Below, in pieces: positions 41,758 to 50,148 of a stretch of 64,000 bases of DNA; within the stretch, counting starts at the first letter, position 1, and each line of letters starts with the position of its first letter. Location: contig OZ241368.1 of the NCBI GenBank assembly GCA_965200525.1, positions 6,820,001 to 6,884,000 of the forward strand, in the 5' to 3' direction. The DNA is from JANNPJ01 sp965200525 (GTDB lineage Bacteria > Actinomycetota > Actinomycetes > Actinomycetales > Kineosporiaceae). The notes beneath the pieces were generated by a model. It worked only from the letters and a program-made list of their open reading frames with translations. It was not told where the DNA came from and did no database searches. The position numbers and the translations under genes were made by a program.

Positions 41758-42522
41758 ATGACCTTTCTTCGTGACACCCGGCTGATCTTCTCCCGATCGA
41801 TGCGGCTCAGCCTGCGCAACCCGATCTGGGTGGTGATCGGCTTGATTCAGCCGATTCTCTACCTGGCCCTGTTCGGCCCACTGCTCAAGCAGGTGGTGGC
41901 CTCCACCCCGGGCCTGCCGCCGGGCGACGAGTGGCAGATCTTCGTCCCCGGACTGCTGGTCCAACTGGGCCTGTTCGGAGCCGCATTCGTCGGCTTCGGC
42001 CTGATCGCCGAGTACCGGGCCGGCGTGATCGAGCGTCAGCGGGTCAGTCCGGCCAGCCGCCTGGCCCTGCTGGCCGGGCGGGTGCTGCGCGACGTGGTGG
42101 TGCTGCTGGTCCAGGCCGTCCTGCTCACCGTGGTGGCCGTGCCCTTCGGTCTGCGGGCGCCCGTGGGCGGCGTCATCCTGGCGATCGTGGTCGTAGCCGG
42201 CCTGGGTGCGGCGTTCGCCTCGCTGTCCTACGCGGCGGCTCTGCGGCTCAAGAGCGAGGACGCCCTGGCCCCCCTGTTCAACGGTCTGGCCGTGCCGTTG
42301 CTGCTGCTCTCGGGCATCCTGCTGCCGATGTCCCTGGCCCCGACCTGGCTGCGGTACGTGTCCGACGTCAACCCGCTCAAGCATGTCGTGGACGGTGTCC
42401 GGGTTTACTTCACCGGCGACATCGCCTCCGCGGACGGCCTCTGGGGGCTGGTGGCGACCCTGGGCCTGGTCGCCGTCGGCGTCTGGTTCGGCACCCTGAC
42501 CTTCCGGCGTGAATCAGCCTGA
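41758..42522 (+). CDS. DrrB-like ABC-2 type exporter permease
   Basis: A 254-residue permease with six predicted helices: NPIWVVIGLIQPILYLALFG, FVPGLLVQLGLFGAAFVGFG, VVVLLVQAVLLTVVAVPFGL, VILAIVVVAGLGAAFASLSY, LAVPLLLLSGILLPMSLAP and WGLVATLGLVAVGVWFGTL. The ABC-2 signature region IERQRVSPASRLALLAGRVL precedes helix 3, and MSLAPTWLRYVSDVNPLKHV is the conserved DrrB-like segment. ATG 41758 follows a purine-rich GGAG about 8 bases upstream. 46 bases after the ATPase gene. Confidence 0.9.
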   Translation: MTFLRDTRLIFSRSMRLSLRNPIWVVIGLIQPILYLALFGPLLKQVVASTPGLPPGDEWQIFVPGLLVQLGLFGAAFVGFGLIAEYRAGVIERQRVSPASRLALLAGRVLRDVVVLLVQAVLLTVVAVPFGLRAPVGGVILAIVVVAGLGAAFASLSYAAALRLKSEDALAPLFNGLAVPLLLLSGILLPMSLAPTWLRYVSDVNPLKHVVDGVRVYFTGDIASADGLWGLVATLGLVAVGVWFGTLTFRRESA

Positions 42523-42740
42523 CCGGGCACCGCCTGGCGGCCAGGTAGCCGGCTGCGGTCGACCGAGTTCGGCCCGGCCGATACTGCGCTCCTCCGGAGC
42601 ATCAAGCCGGAGCCTGCGGATGACGAAGAAGTGAATGTCGATCCTGGACGCTTCTCGGCGGACCGGGGTCGGGTGACGGTTGCGACCGGTGGAGGCGGTG
42701 GTGGCACGAGAAATCGTGAGCTCCCGAGGCTGGAGGCTCA

Positions 42741-43451
42741 ATGGCTACCCGCCGCGACTTCGTCGGTCGTCTGCAGCGCAAGTCCAAGGCTGAACCGAAA
42801 CCCGGTCCCGCACCCGCCGACGAAGCGGCGGCCTCCGCTCAGCAGGTCATCCCCGTGGGCGACAAGCGTGCCGAACCGAAGGCGGGCCGGCCGGCCGATC
42901 CGCGTCGCAGCAAGCAGGAGTCGCTGCGGCCGGAAGAACTGAGCCGACTGCGAAAGCTCGTCGAGGAGGAACAGCTCCTGCCGTTCAAGAAGCAGGAGCA
43001 ACCACCCGACGACTCTCGCCAGGAGCCGGAGCAGCAGGACCCACCCAAACCCACCCCAGCAGCAGTGCGGAAGGACTACAACGTGTCGAACATCGAGACG
43101 ATCCTCAAGGACGCGATGCAAATCGACGGCGCCATCGGCGTCGCTCTGGTCGACTACACCAGCGGTATGGCGCTCGGCCAGGCCGGCGGCGGTGCACTCA
43201 ACATGGACGTCGCCGGGGCCGGCAACACCGAGGTGGTTCGGGCCAAGTTGCGCACCATGGAGGCGCTCGGCCTGCACGAGCGGATCGAGGACATCCTGAT
43301 CACGCTCGACACGCAGTACCACATCATTCGACTGCTCGGGGACAAGTCGGGCATGGGCCTGTTCCTCTACCTGGCCCTGAACAAGAGCCAGGCCAACCTG
43401 GCCCTGGCCCGCCACAAGCTGGCCACGCTCGAAGCCACGCTCGAGGTCTGA
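42741..43451 (+). CDS. Roadblock/LC7-like domain protein with disordered N-terminus
   Basis: A 236-residue protein. Residues 1-110 are charged and Pro/Gln/Lys-rich, without predicted fold; a short helical stretch RPEELSRLRKLVEEEQLLPF lies in the middle. The C-terminal about 115 residues (NVSNIETILKDAMQIDGAIG, VALVDYTSGMALGQAGGGAL, ITLDTQYHIIRLL, GLFLYLALNKSQANLALARH) look like a roadblock/LC7 fold, typical of GTPase-regulating proteins. No GTPase or histidine kinase partner is encoded nearby. ATG 42741 has GGAGG 6 bases upstream; an in-frame GTG at 43083 could yield the folded domain alone. Function unknown. Confidence 0.75.
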   Translation: MATRRDFVGRLQRKSKAEPKPGPAPADEAAASAQQVIPVGDKRAEPKAGRPADPRRSKQESLRPEELSRLRKLVEEEQLLPFKKQEQPPDDSRQEPEQQDPPKPTPAAVRKDYNVSNIETILKDAMQIDGAIGVALVDYTSGMALGQAGGGALNMDVAGAGNTEVVRAKLRTMEALGLHERIEDILITLDTQYHIIRLLGDKSGMGLFLYLALNKSQANLALARHKLATLEATLEV

Positions 43452-43494
43452 GCGGCGAGGTCTGAGCATCGTCTCGACCTCGCCCGAGTTCCGC

Positions 43495-43529
43495 CGGCCC
43501 GGCACCCGCCTCAAGCGGGTGCCGGGCCG
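43495..43529 (+). terminator. Strong GC hairpin after the roadblock gene
   Basis: GGCCCGGCACCCGC (43496-43509) and its perfect complement (43515-43528) enclose the loop CTCAA; one more C-G pair extends the stem to 15 bp. It is about 45 bases past the stop codon. No T-run follows, but the stem is among the strongest in the window. Confidence 0.7.
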
Positions 43530-43579
43530 CTGCGGTTCCAGGGCCTGCGGTTTCGCCGGGTCCGCGCGATGATGGCCCC

Positions 43580-44809
43580 ATGACGACGACGTCCAGCACC
43601 GCCCCGGCACCGGCGAACCGGCGCACCCCTGACCAGTTGCTCGCCCTCGACGCGGTGCTCTCCGACGACGAGCGGGACACCGCGGCCACCGTCCGAGCGC
43701 TGCTCGACGACGTCGTCCGCCCGCACATCGCCTCCTGGTACCTGGACGGCACGCTGCCGGCGCGCGAGTTGGCCAAGCAGTTCGGCGCGCTCGGCCTGCT
43801 CGGGATGCACCTGGAGGGATACGGCTGCGCCGGAACGAGCGCCACGATGTACGGGGTGGCCTGCCGCGAGCTCGAAGCGGTGGACGGCGGCGTCCGCTCC
43901 CTGGTCTCGGTGCAAGGCTCGCTGGCGATGTACCCGATCCACCGGTACGGCTCGGCGGAGCAGAAGCAGGAGTGGCTGCCCCGGATGGCGACCGGCGACG
44001 CGCTGGGCTGTTTCGGGCTGACCGAACCCGATGCCGGCTCCGACCCGTCGTCGATGCGGACCCGGGCCCGGCGCGCTCCCGGGGGCGGCGACCGGGCCGA
44101 CTGGCTGCTGGACGGCGGAAAGATGTGGATCACCAATGCCCCGATCGCCGACGTCGCCGTGATCTGGGCCAAGACCGATGACGGGGTGCGCGGTTTCGTC
44201 GTGCCCACCGACTCACCCGGCTTCGCGGTCCGCGAGATCACCGGCAAGCTCTCGTTGCGGGCGTCGCTGACCGGAGAGATCACCCTGACCGGGGTACGGC
44301 TGCCGCACGACGCGGTGCTGCCCGGAGTGGTCGGCCTGCGCGGCCCGCTCAGCTGCCTGACCGAGGCCCGGTTCGGCATCATCTGGGGCGCCACCGGGGC
44401 CCTGCGCGACAGCCTGACCACTGCTCTGGAATACGCCGCGACCCGGGTGCAGTTCGGCCGGCCGATCGCCGGGTTCCAGCTCACCCAGGCCAAGTTCGCC
44501 GACGCGACCGCCGCCTATGCCAAGGCGGTGCTGTACGCCCTGCATCTGGGCCGGATCAAGGACGGCGTGGTGCCCGGCGTCAGCCTGACCCCGGAGATGA
44601 TCAGCGTGGGCAAGCTCGACAACGTGCGGACGGCGCTGGCCGTGGCCCGCACGATGCGCACGATCCTCGGCGGCTCGGGCATCACCGCCGACTACTCCCC
44701 CTTGCGGCACGCCGCCAACCTGGAGACCGTCCTCACCTACGAGGGCACTTCCGAGGTTCACCAGCTGATCATCGGGCAGGCTCTGACCGGCCACAGCGCC
44801 TTCGCCTGA
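43580..44809 (+). CDS. Acyl-CoA dehydrogenase, glutaryl-CoA dehydrogenase-like
   Basis: A 409-residue FAD enzyme. The domain order is N-terminal helices, beta barrel with LGCFGLTEPDAGSDPSSMRT (FAD contact) and WITNAPIADVAVIWAKTDDG, and C-terminal helices with VQFGRPIAGFQLTQAKFAD. The catalytic Glu388 lies in LTYEGTSEVHQLIIGQALTG, the position and context used by glutaryl-CoA dehydrogenase. The segment VRSLVSVQGSLAMYPIHRYG is also GCDH-like. It would oxidatively decarboxylate glutaryl-CoA, from lysine or cadaverine breakdown. The inserted Ala/Gly-rich loop around RRAPGGGDRADW is unusual. GATGAT six bases before the ATG fits a leaderless start. Confidence 0.85.
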   Translation: MTTTSSTAPAPANRRTPDQLLALDAVLSDDERDTAATVRALLDDVVRPHIASWYLDGTLPARELAKQFGALGLLGMHLEGYGCAGTSATMYGVACRELEAVDGGVRSLVSVQGSLAMYPIHRYGSAEQKQEWLPRMATGDALGCFGLTEPDAGSDPSSMRTRARRAPGGGDRADWLLDGGKMWITNAPIADVAVIWAKTDDGVRGFVVPTDSPGFAVREITGKLSLRASLTGEITLTGVRLPHDAVLPGVVGLRGPLSCLTEARFGIIWGATGALRDSLTTALEYAATRVQFGRPIAGFQLTQAKFADATAAYAKAVLYALHLGRIKDGVVPGVSLTPEMISVGKLDNVRTALAVARTMRTILGGSGITADYSPLRHAANLETVLTYEGTSEVHQLIIGQALTGHSAFA

Positions 44810-44893
44810 GCTCAAGGAAGCTTGCCGCCCGACTCCCCAATTGTCGGGTTCGGTGTCCTGGAACAGACCTGAACGGGCCGACCGCGGACGGGC

Positions 44894-46249
44894 TCAGTGC
44901 TCGACGGCCGGCTCCTCGACGATCGGCTCCCCGACCCGGACCGGCTGGCCGGTGGCCTCCAGCACCGACATCCACAGGTCGCCGTGCGGGTCGACCTGGT
45001 TGGTCTTGCTCACGGCCAGCTCGATCGGCACGTGCACGAACCGGCCGTGCCAGCGCCCGACCACCATCGCCGTCCGCCCGGCCATCGCCGCGTGCACGGC
45101 GGCGTGGGCCAGCCGCAGGCAGTACACGCTGTCGTAGGGGTTGGCCGGCACGCTGCGGATGGCGTAGCTGGGGTCGATGTAGCGGATGTTGAGCTCGGCC
45201 CCGATGGTCTTGAAGTGCTCGCCGATCCGCCGGCGCAGGAACGAGCCGATGTCGCGCAGGGTGAGGTTGCCGGACGCGTCACGGGCGTCGTCGCCCTGGG
45301 GCAGGTGCTCCTGACCGGCTCCTTCGGCGACGATCACCACGGCGTGGCCCTGCTCCTGGACCTTGTCGCCGATCTGGGCCAGCAGCCCGTGGTCGCCGTC
45401 CAGCCCGAACGGCACCTCCGGGATCAGCACGAAGTCGGCGTCGTTCTTGGCCAGGGCCGCGTAGCAGGCGATGAAGCCGGAGTGCCGGCCCATCAGCTTG
45501 ACCAGGCCCACCCCACCCGGCGCCGAGATGGCTTCGGCGTGGGCGGCCCGGATCAGCTCGCCGGCCTGGCCGAACGCCGTCTGGAAGCCGAAGCTGTGGT
45601 CGATGTAGGGGATGTCGTTGTCGATCGTCTTCGGGATGCCGACCACGGCGATCCGCTCGCCCCGGGCCTCGGCCACCTTGGCGATCTTCAGCGCCCCCCG
45701 CATCGAGCCGTCGCCGCCGATGACGAACAGCACGTTGATGTTCATCCGCTCCAGGCAGTCGACGATCTCTTCCGGGTCCTGGCTGCCCCGGGAGGTGCCG
45801 AGCACGGTGCCGCCGTCCTCGTTGATCCCCTGGACCGAGGCCGGGGTGAGGTCGACCACCGGGTGGCCGTAGCTGGAGATGAAGCCCTGATAGCCGTTGC
45901 GGAAGCCGTAGATCCGCCCGACCTTGTAGTGCTGGGTGAGCTCCAGCACCAAGCCGCGGATCACATTGTTCAGCCCCGGGCAGAGCCCACCGCAGGTCAC
46001 GATGCCGACCCGGGTCTTGGACGGGTCGAAGTAGATCTTGCGGCGCGGGCCGCCGGGCTCGAACCCGGGCAGCTCCTCCGGGGCCAGGGAGCGGGCGACC
46101 AGCGTCGAGAGGGTGTCGTCGACCAGCACCCGGTCGGCCTCGTCGACGTAGTTGACGCTGGCCCGCCGGGCGTCCAGCAGGGGCATCAGAGGGGAGTCGA
46201 CCCGTGGTTCACCGAGCCGGGGAATGGACAGGTCGATGCCATCGATCAT
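44894..46249 (-). CDS. ATP-dependent 6-phosphofructokinase (group III)
   Basis: A 451-residue phosphofructokinase with an N-terminal extension of about 75 residues, as in plant-like and actinobacterial group-III enzymes. Visible: VGIVTCGGLCPGLNNVIRGL (phosphate-binding), IGGDGSMRGA (178-187), GIPKTIDNDIPYIDHSFGF and KLMGRHSGFIACYAALA. The combination GGDGS with PKTIDND points to ATP rather than pyrophosphate as donor, because PPi enzymes have GGDDS. ATG 46249 follows GAGGAGGG. Convergent with the acyl-CoA dehydrogenase gene; a weak hairpin CCCGAC/GTCGGG at 44828-44848 lies between. Confidence 0.92.
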   Translation of the reverse strand: MIDGIDLSIPRLGEPRVDSPLMPLLDARRASVNYVDEADRVLVDDTLSTLVARSLAPEELPGFEPGGPRRKIYFDPSKTRVGIVTCGGLCPGLNNVIRGLVLELTQHYKVGRIYGFRNGYQGFISSYGHPVVDLTPASVQGINEDGGTVLGTSRGSQDPEEIVDCLERMNINVLFVIGGDGSMRGALKIAKVAEARGERIAVVGIPKTIDNDIPYIDHSFGFQTAFGQAGELIRAAHAEAISAPGGVGLVKLMGRHSGFIACYAALAKNDADFVLIPEVPFGLDGDHGLLAQIGDKVQEQGHAVVIVAEGAGQEHLPQGDDARDASGNLTLRDIGSFLRRRIGEHFKTIGAELNIRYIDPSYAIRSVPANPYDSVYCLRLAHAAVHAAMAGRTAMVVGRWHGRFVHVPIELAVSKTNQVDPHGDLWMSVLEATGQPVRVGEPIVEEPAVEH

Positions 46250-46388
46250 GAAAGCCCTCCTCGGTCGTGTGTCGCGCCACCCGCCGGTAGGGGCTGAATC
46301 AGTGTATTCAGACCGGTTCCAGGGTGACCATGCCCACCCTTACCCGGAACTGTTTCGGGCAGTGACACGGTTGCGGCACGGGCACGTC

Positions 46389-48314
46389 TCAGTCGCGCCG
46401 GGCCCGGCGCAGGATCGGGGTCAGACGGTCGAGCACGCCGGCGTCCTCGATGGTGCCGGGCACCACCGGTTCGACGCCGTCGGCGATCTCCCGCATCGTC
46501 TTGCGCAGGATCTTGCCCGAGCGGGTCTTGGGCAGCGCGGCGACCACGTCGACCTGGCGCAACGCGGCCACCGCCCCGATCTCGGCCCGGACCGAGGCGA
46601 TCAGCTCGGCCACCAGCTGTTCCGGAGCGGTCTCGACCCCGGCCTTGAGGACGACGAAACCGCGCGGCACCTGCCCCCTGAGCTCGTCCCGGACGCCGAC
46701 CACGGCACACTCGGCCACCGCCGGGTGGGCGGCCAGCACGGCCTCCATCGACCCGGTCGAGAGCCGGTGACCGGCCACGTTGATCACGTCGTCGGTCCGG
46801 CCCATCACGAACACGTAGCCGTCCTGGTCGATGTAGCCGCCGTCGCCGCTGAGGTAGAACCCGTCGAACGCGGACAGGTACGAGGCCACGTAGCGCTCGT
46901 CGTCCTGCCAGAGGGTGGGCAGCGTGCCCGGTGGCATCGGCAGCCGCAGGCAGATGGCGCCCTCGACGCCGGCGGCCACCGGCAACCCGGCCGGATCGAG
47001 CACCCGGACGTCGAACCCCGGCACCGGCACGGACGGCGATCCGGCCTTCAGCGGCAGCACCTCCAGCCCGCGAGGGCTGGCACAGATCGGCCAGCCGGTC
47101 TCGGTCTGCCACCAGTTGTCGACCACCGGCACGCCCAGCTTCTCGGTGGCCCAGGCGTAGGTGTCCGGGTCCAGCCGCTCCCCGGCCAGGAACAGGGTGC
47201 GCAACGACGAGACGTCGTACCGGCTCAGGAGCTCGGCGTCCGGGTCCAGCCGGCGGATCGCCCGGAACGCGGTCGGGGCGGTGAACAGGGCGTTCACCCG
47301 GTGCTCGGCGATCACCCGCCAGAACGCCCCGGCATCGGGCGTGCCCACCGGTTTGCCCTCGTAGAGCACGGTGGTGGCCCCGGCGAACAGCGGCCCGTAG
47401 ACGATGTAGGAGTGACCGACCACCCAGCCGACGTCGCTGGCGGTGAACATCACGTCGCCCGGGCCGATGTCGTAGATCGCCGCCATCGACCAGGTCAGGG
47501 CGACGGCGTGACCCCCGTTGTCGCGCACGATGCCCTTGGGCCGGCCGGTCGTGCCCGAGGTGTACAGGATGTAGAGCGGATCGGTGGCCGCGACCGGCAC
47601 GCAGGCTGCCGCCGGGACGGTGCCCGGCCGCATCAAAGTGGCCCAGTCCAGGTCGAGCTCGCCCATCTCGGCCACCGCCTGCGGGCGCTGCACGATGATG
47701 CACTGGTCGGGCCGGTGCTCGGCCCGGCGCAGGGCCTCGTCGAGCAGCGGCTTGTACTCGATCACCCGGGTCGGCTCGATCCCGCAGGACGCCGAGACGA
47801 TCACCTTGGGCCGGGCGTCGTCGATCCGCAGGGCCAGTTCGGCCGGGGCGAACCCGCCGAAGACCACCGAGTGGACGGCGCCGATCCGGGCACAGCCGAG
47901 CATGGCGATCACCGCCTCGGGCACCATCGGCAGGTAGATCAGCACCCGGTCGCCGGCCTCGACCCCGCAGGCCTGGAGCACCCCGGCGAACCGGGAGACC
48001 AGGTCGAGCAGCTGGGCATAGGTGTAGCTGCGCCTGGTCCCGGTCACCGGCGAGTCGTGGATCAGGGCGGTGCGATCCCCGGCCCCGGCGATCACGTGCC
48101 GGTCGAGGGCGTTGAAGCAGGTGTTGAGCGTGCCGTCGGGGAACCAGCGGTAGAACGGCGGATTCGCGGCGTCCAGCACCCACGAGGGGCGGTGGATCCA
48201 GCTCACCGACCGGGCCGCCTCGCCCCAGAACCCCTCCGGGTCGTCGATGCTGTGCCGATAGGTGTGCCGATAGTCGGCGGCGTAACCGCCGTCCTGCTGC
48301 GACCGCGCTGTCAT
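46389..48314 (-). CDS. Propionyl-/acetyl-CoA synthetase-type ligase
   Basis: A 641-residue ANL-superfamily acyl-CoA ligase, closest in layout to PrpE. Visible: DDPEGFWGEAARSVSWIHRP (ACAS N-terminal domain), the P-loop ILYTSGTTGRPKGIVRDNGG, the PrpE-like WVVGHSYIVYGPLFAGATTV, VVDNWWQTETGWPIC, and the C-terminal hinge and catalytic Lys in LPKTRSGKILRKTMREIADG, which is the usual site of regulatory acetylation. Activates a short acid to its CoA ester. CACGAT six bases before ATG 48314 indicates a leaderless mRNA. The divergent FMN-protein gene starts only 25 bases away. Confidence 0.9.
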   Translation of the reverse strand: MTARSQQDGGYAADYRHTYRHSIDDPEGFWGEAARSVSWIHRPSWVLDAANPPFYRWFPDGTLNTCFNALDRHVIAGAGDRTALIHDSPVTGTRRSYTYAQLLDLVSRFAGVLQACGVEAGDRVLIYLPMVPEAVIAMLGCARIGAVHSVVFGGFAPAELALRIDDARPKVIVSASCGIEPTRVIEYKPLLDEALRRAEHRPDQCIIVQRPQAVAEMGELDLDWATLMRPGTVPAAACVPVAATDPLYILYTSGTTGRPKGIVRDNGGHAVALTWSMAAIYDIGPGDVMFTASDVGWVVGHSYIVYGPLFAGATTVLYEGKPVGTPDAGAFWRVIAEHRVNALFTAPTAFRAIRRLDPDAELLSRYDVSSLRTLFLAGERLDPDTYAWATEKLGVPVVDNWWQTETGWPICASPRGLEVLPLKAGSPSVPVPGFDVRVLDPAGLPVAAGVEGAICLRLPMPPGTLPTLWQDDERYVASYLSAFDGFYLSGDGGYIDQDGYVFVMGRTDDVINVAGHRLSTGSMEAVLAAHPAVAECAVVGVRDELRGQVPRGFVVLKAGVETAPEQLVAELIASVRAEIGAVAALRQVDVVAALPKTRSGKILRKTMREIADGVEPVVPGTIEDAGVLDRLTPILRRARRD

Positions 48315-48339
48315 CGGGCCATCGTGGCAGGCTGACCCT
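48315..48339. promoter_or_regulatory. 25-bp divergent gap holding two -10-like hexamers
   Basis: CACGAT on the minus strand (48321-48326) and CAGGCT on the plus strand (48328-48333) are each six bases from their start codons (48314 and 48340). The two promoters must use -35 regions inside each other's coding sequence and cannot easily be occupied together. Confidence 0.5.
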
Positions 48340-48738
48340 GTGTCCTTCGACCCCCACCGGCTGCCCGAGGCGGCCCATCGCTTCCTGACCGACCGCCACC
48401 TGGCCAGCCTGAGCACGCTGCGGGCGGACGGCAGCCCGCACGTCGTCCCGGTCGGATTCAGCTGGGACGCCGACCGGCGGCTGGCCCGGGTCATCACCAG
48501 CGCCTCGAGCCTCAAGGCCCGCAACGCCGGCCGGGCCGGGGCCCGGGCCGCGCTCTGCCAGGTGGACGGGCGCTATTGGCTCACCCTGGAGGGCCTGGTC
48601 CAGGTGCTCAGCGATCCGGACGCGGTGCGCGAGGCCGAGCAGCGCTACGCCGTCCGGTACCGGCCGCCGCGGGAGAACCCGCAGCGGGTGGTGCTGCAGA
48701 TCGCCGTCGACCGGGTGCTCGGCTCGGTGCCCGACTGA
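48340..48738 (+). CDS. PPOX-class FMN/F420-dependent protein
   Basis: A 132-residue split-barrel protein of the actinobacterial PPOX/F420 family (Rv1155-like): HRFLTDRHLASLSTLRADGS, HVVPVGFSWDADRRLARVIT, SSLKARNAGRAGARAALCQV, LTLEGLVQVLSDPDAVREAE, and the C-terminal VVLQIAVDRVLG. Such proteins reduce small substrates using F420 or FMN; the real substrate is unknown. GTG 48340 is set by the leaderless -10 CAGGCT. Convergent with the ROK regulator gene, 6 bases away. Confidence 0.83.
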   Translation: MSFDPHRLPEAAHRFLTDRHLASLSTLRADGSPHVVPVGFSWDADRRLARVITSASSLKARNAGRAGARAALCQVDGRYWLTLEGLVQVLSDPDAVREAEQRYAVRYRPPRENPQRVVLQIAVDRVLGSVPD

Positions 48739-48744
48739 GCCGTC

Positions 48745-50007
48745 TCAGCTCGCCCGGGCGATCAGCTGCTCGACCCGGTCGGGGGCGAAGATGCTGTCGG
48801 CCAGCAGCAGGGCCAGCCCGATCGGGCCGGCCCCGATGTCGAGCCGGCTCCGGTTGATCTGCAGCTTGCTGGTCGCCAGCGGCAGCGAGCGGCGGTAGAC
48901 CATCTCCCGGATGCCGGCGAAGAGCTGCTCCTCGACCCGGGCCAGCTGCCCGCCGATCACCACCACCCGGGGATTGAACAGGCTGACCGCATCGGCGATC
49001 GCGGCCCCCAGGGTGCGGCCGGCCTGCCGGGTCAGCTGGACCGCGACCGGGTCGCCGGCCAGTACCAGGTCGATCGCCTGGTCGACCCCGGCCACGTCGC
49101 GCCCGGCCGCCTGCAGGTCGCGGGTCAGGGCCCAGCCGCCCGCGTAGGCCTCCAGACAACCCCGGTTGCCGCACCGGCAGAGCGGCTGATCGGCATTGTC
49201 GGGCGCGGTCAGCTGGCTGTGGCCGATGTCGCCGGCGGCACCGTCGGCCCCCCGGTACAAGGCCCCACCGACCACCACGCCGGCCCCGATCCCGGTGCCC
49301 AGCTTGAGCATCAGCAGGTGGCTGACCTCGGGGTACTCCCGGCGGTACTCGCCGAAGGCCATTGCATTGACGTCCTTGTCGACCAGTACCGGGCAGGTGT
49401 ACTCGCCGGCGAACCAGCCCCGGATGTCGTACCCGTCCCAGCCGGTCATGATCGGCGGGCTGACCACCCGGCCCCGCGCGAAGTCGACCGGGCCGGGCAC
49501 GGACATGCCGATCCCGTGCACCTGGTCGGCGGTGTGGCCCGAACTCTCCAGCAGCTCGACGAAGAGCCTGCTGATGGTGCCGAGGATGGTCTCGGGACCA
49601 CTGGTGATGTCGGTGCCGACCTGGCGCTCGGTGTGGATGCCGCCGGTCAGGTCGCAGACCGCGGCCCGCAGGCCGGTGGCGCCGAGATCGGCCACCAGCA
49701 GGACGCCGCGGTCCTCGTTGAAGGCGAACCGGCCCGCCGGCCGGCCCCGGGTGGGCGTGCCCTCGCCGGCCGGAACGATCAGCCGGGCCGTGAGAAGCGT
49801 GTCGAGCCGCTGGTTGACCGTGGTCCGCGACAGCCCGGTGCGATCCATGACCTCGGCCCGGGTCAGCGCGGCCCCGGTGCGGAACATGGCCAGGATCGCA
49901 CCGACCCCGCCGATCAACCCCACGGCCGGGCTCGTGGGCGGAGCCACGGCGGGCGGATCGGCGGACGGGGGCAGACCGGGCAAACCGGTGACTTCGGTGT
50001 CGAACAC
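48745..50007 (-). CDS. ROK-family transcriptional regulator
   Basis: A 420-residue NagC/XylR-type regulator. An N-terminal winged helix (AILAMFRTGAALTRAEVMDR, TGLSRTTVNQRLDTLLTARL) is fused to a sugar-kinase-fold domain with LLVADLGATGLRAAVCDLTG, GIGMSVPGPVDFARGRV, MLKLGTGIGAGVVVGGALYR and the zinc-binding CRCGNRGCLEAYAGG. It should sense a sugar or sugar phosphate. Divergent from the sugar importer operon, it is the obvious regulator of that operon. TAGGAT is six bases before the GTG start (leaderless), directly adjoining a palindrome. Confidence 0.93.
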   Translation of the reverse strand: MFDTEVTGLPGLPPSADPPAVAPPTSPAVGLIGGVGAILAMFRTGAALTRAEVMDRTGLSRTTVNQRLDTLLTARLIVPAGEGTPTRGRPAGRFAFNEDRGVLLVADLGATGLRAAVCDLTGGIHTERQVGTDITSGPETILGTISRLFVELLESSGHTADQVHGIGMSVPGPVDFARGRVVSPPIMTGWDGYDIRGWFAGEYTCPVLVDKDVNAMAFGEYRREYPEVSHLLMLKLGTGIGAGVVVGGALYRGADGAAGDIGHSQLTAPDNADQPLCRCGNRGCLEAYAGGWALTRDLQAAGRDVAGVDQAIDLVLAGDPVAVQLTRQAGRTLGAAIADAVSLFNPRVVVIGGQLARVEEQLFAGIREMVYRRSLPLATSKLQINRSRLDIGAGPIGLALLLADSIFAPDRVEQLIARAS

Positions 50008-50019
50008 GGCCCCATCCTA

Positions 50020-50042
50020 TTCTGTAAAATGAGTTTGCAGAA
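50020..50042. promoter_or_regulatory. Imperfect palindrome, probable ROK operator
   Basis: TTCTGTAAA, five bases, TTTGCAGAA: arms match at 8 of 9 positions. It abuts the TAGGAT -10 of the ROK gene and lies about 110 bases before the binding-protein gene, so it could control both directions. It is AT-rich in a GC-rich setting. Confidence 0.65.
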
Positions 50043-50148
50043 GTCCCCCTCTTTTTGATTGACAGCGGACATAAGGCGGAGGTTAACTCAAACCGAGGCC
50101 GCCGGCGGGTGCCGGCCGGCAACCCCTCCTCAGACAAGGAGCTCCAAC

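Noticed and set aside
44828..44848. Terminator between the acyl-CoA dehydrogenase and phosphofructokinase genes
   Set aside because: Only a 6-bp stem with a 9-base loop and no T-run, too weak to call in this GC content.
46246..48441. Minus-strand 731-codon frame overlapping the CoA ligase in another frame
   Set aside because: The ligase frame carries all ANL motifs. This one is Arg/Gly-rich without any recognisable domain.
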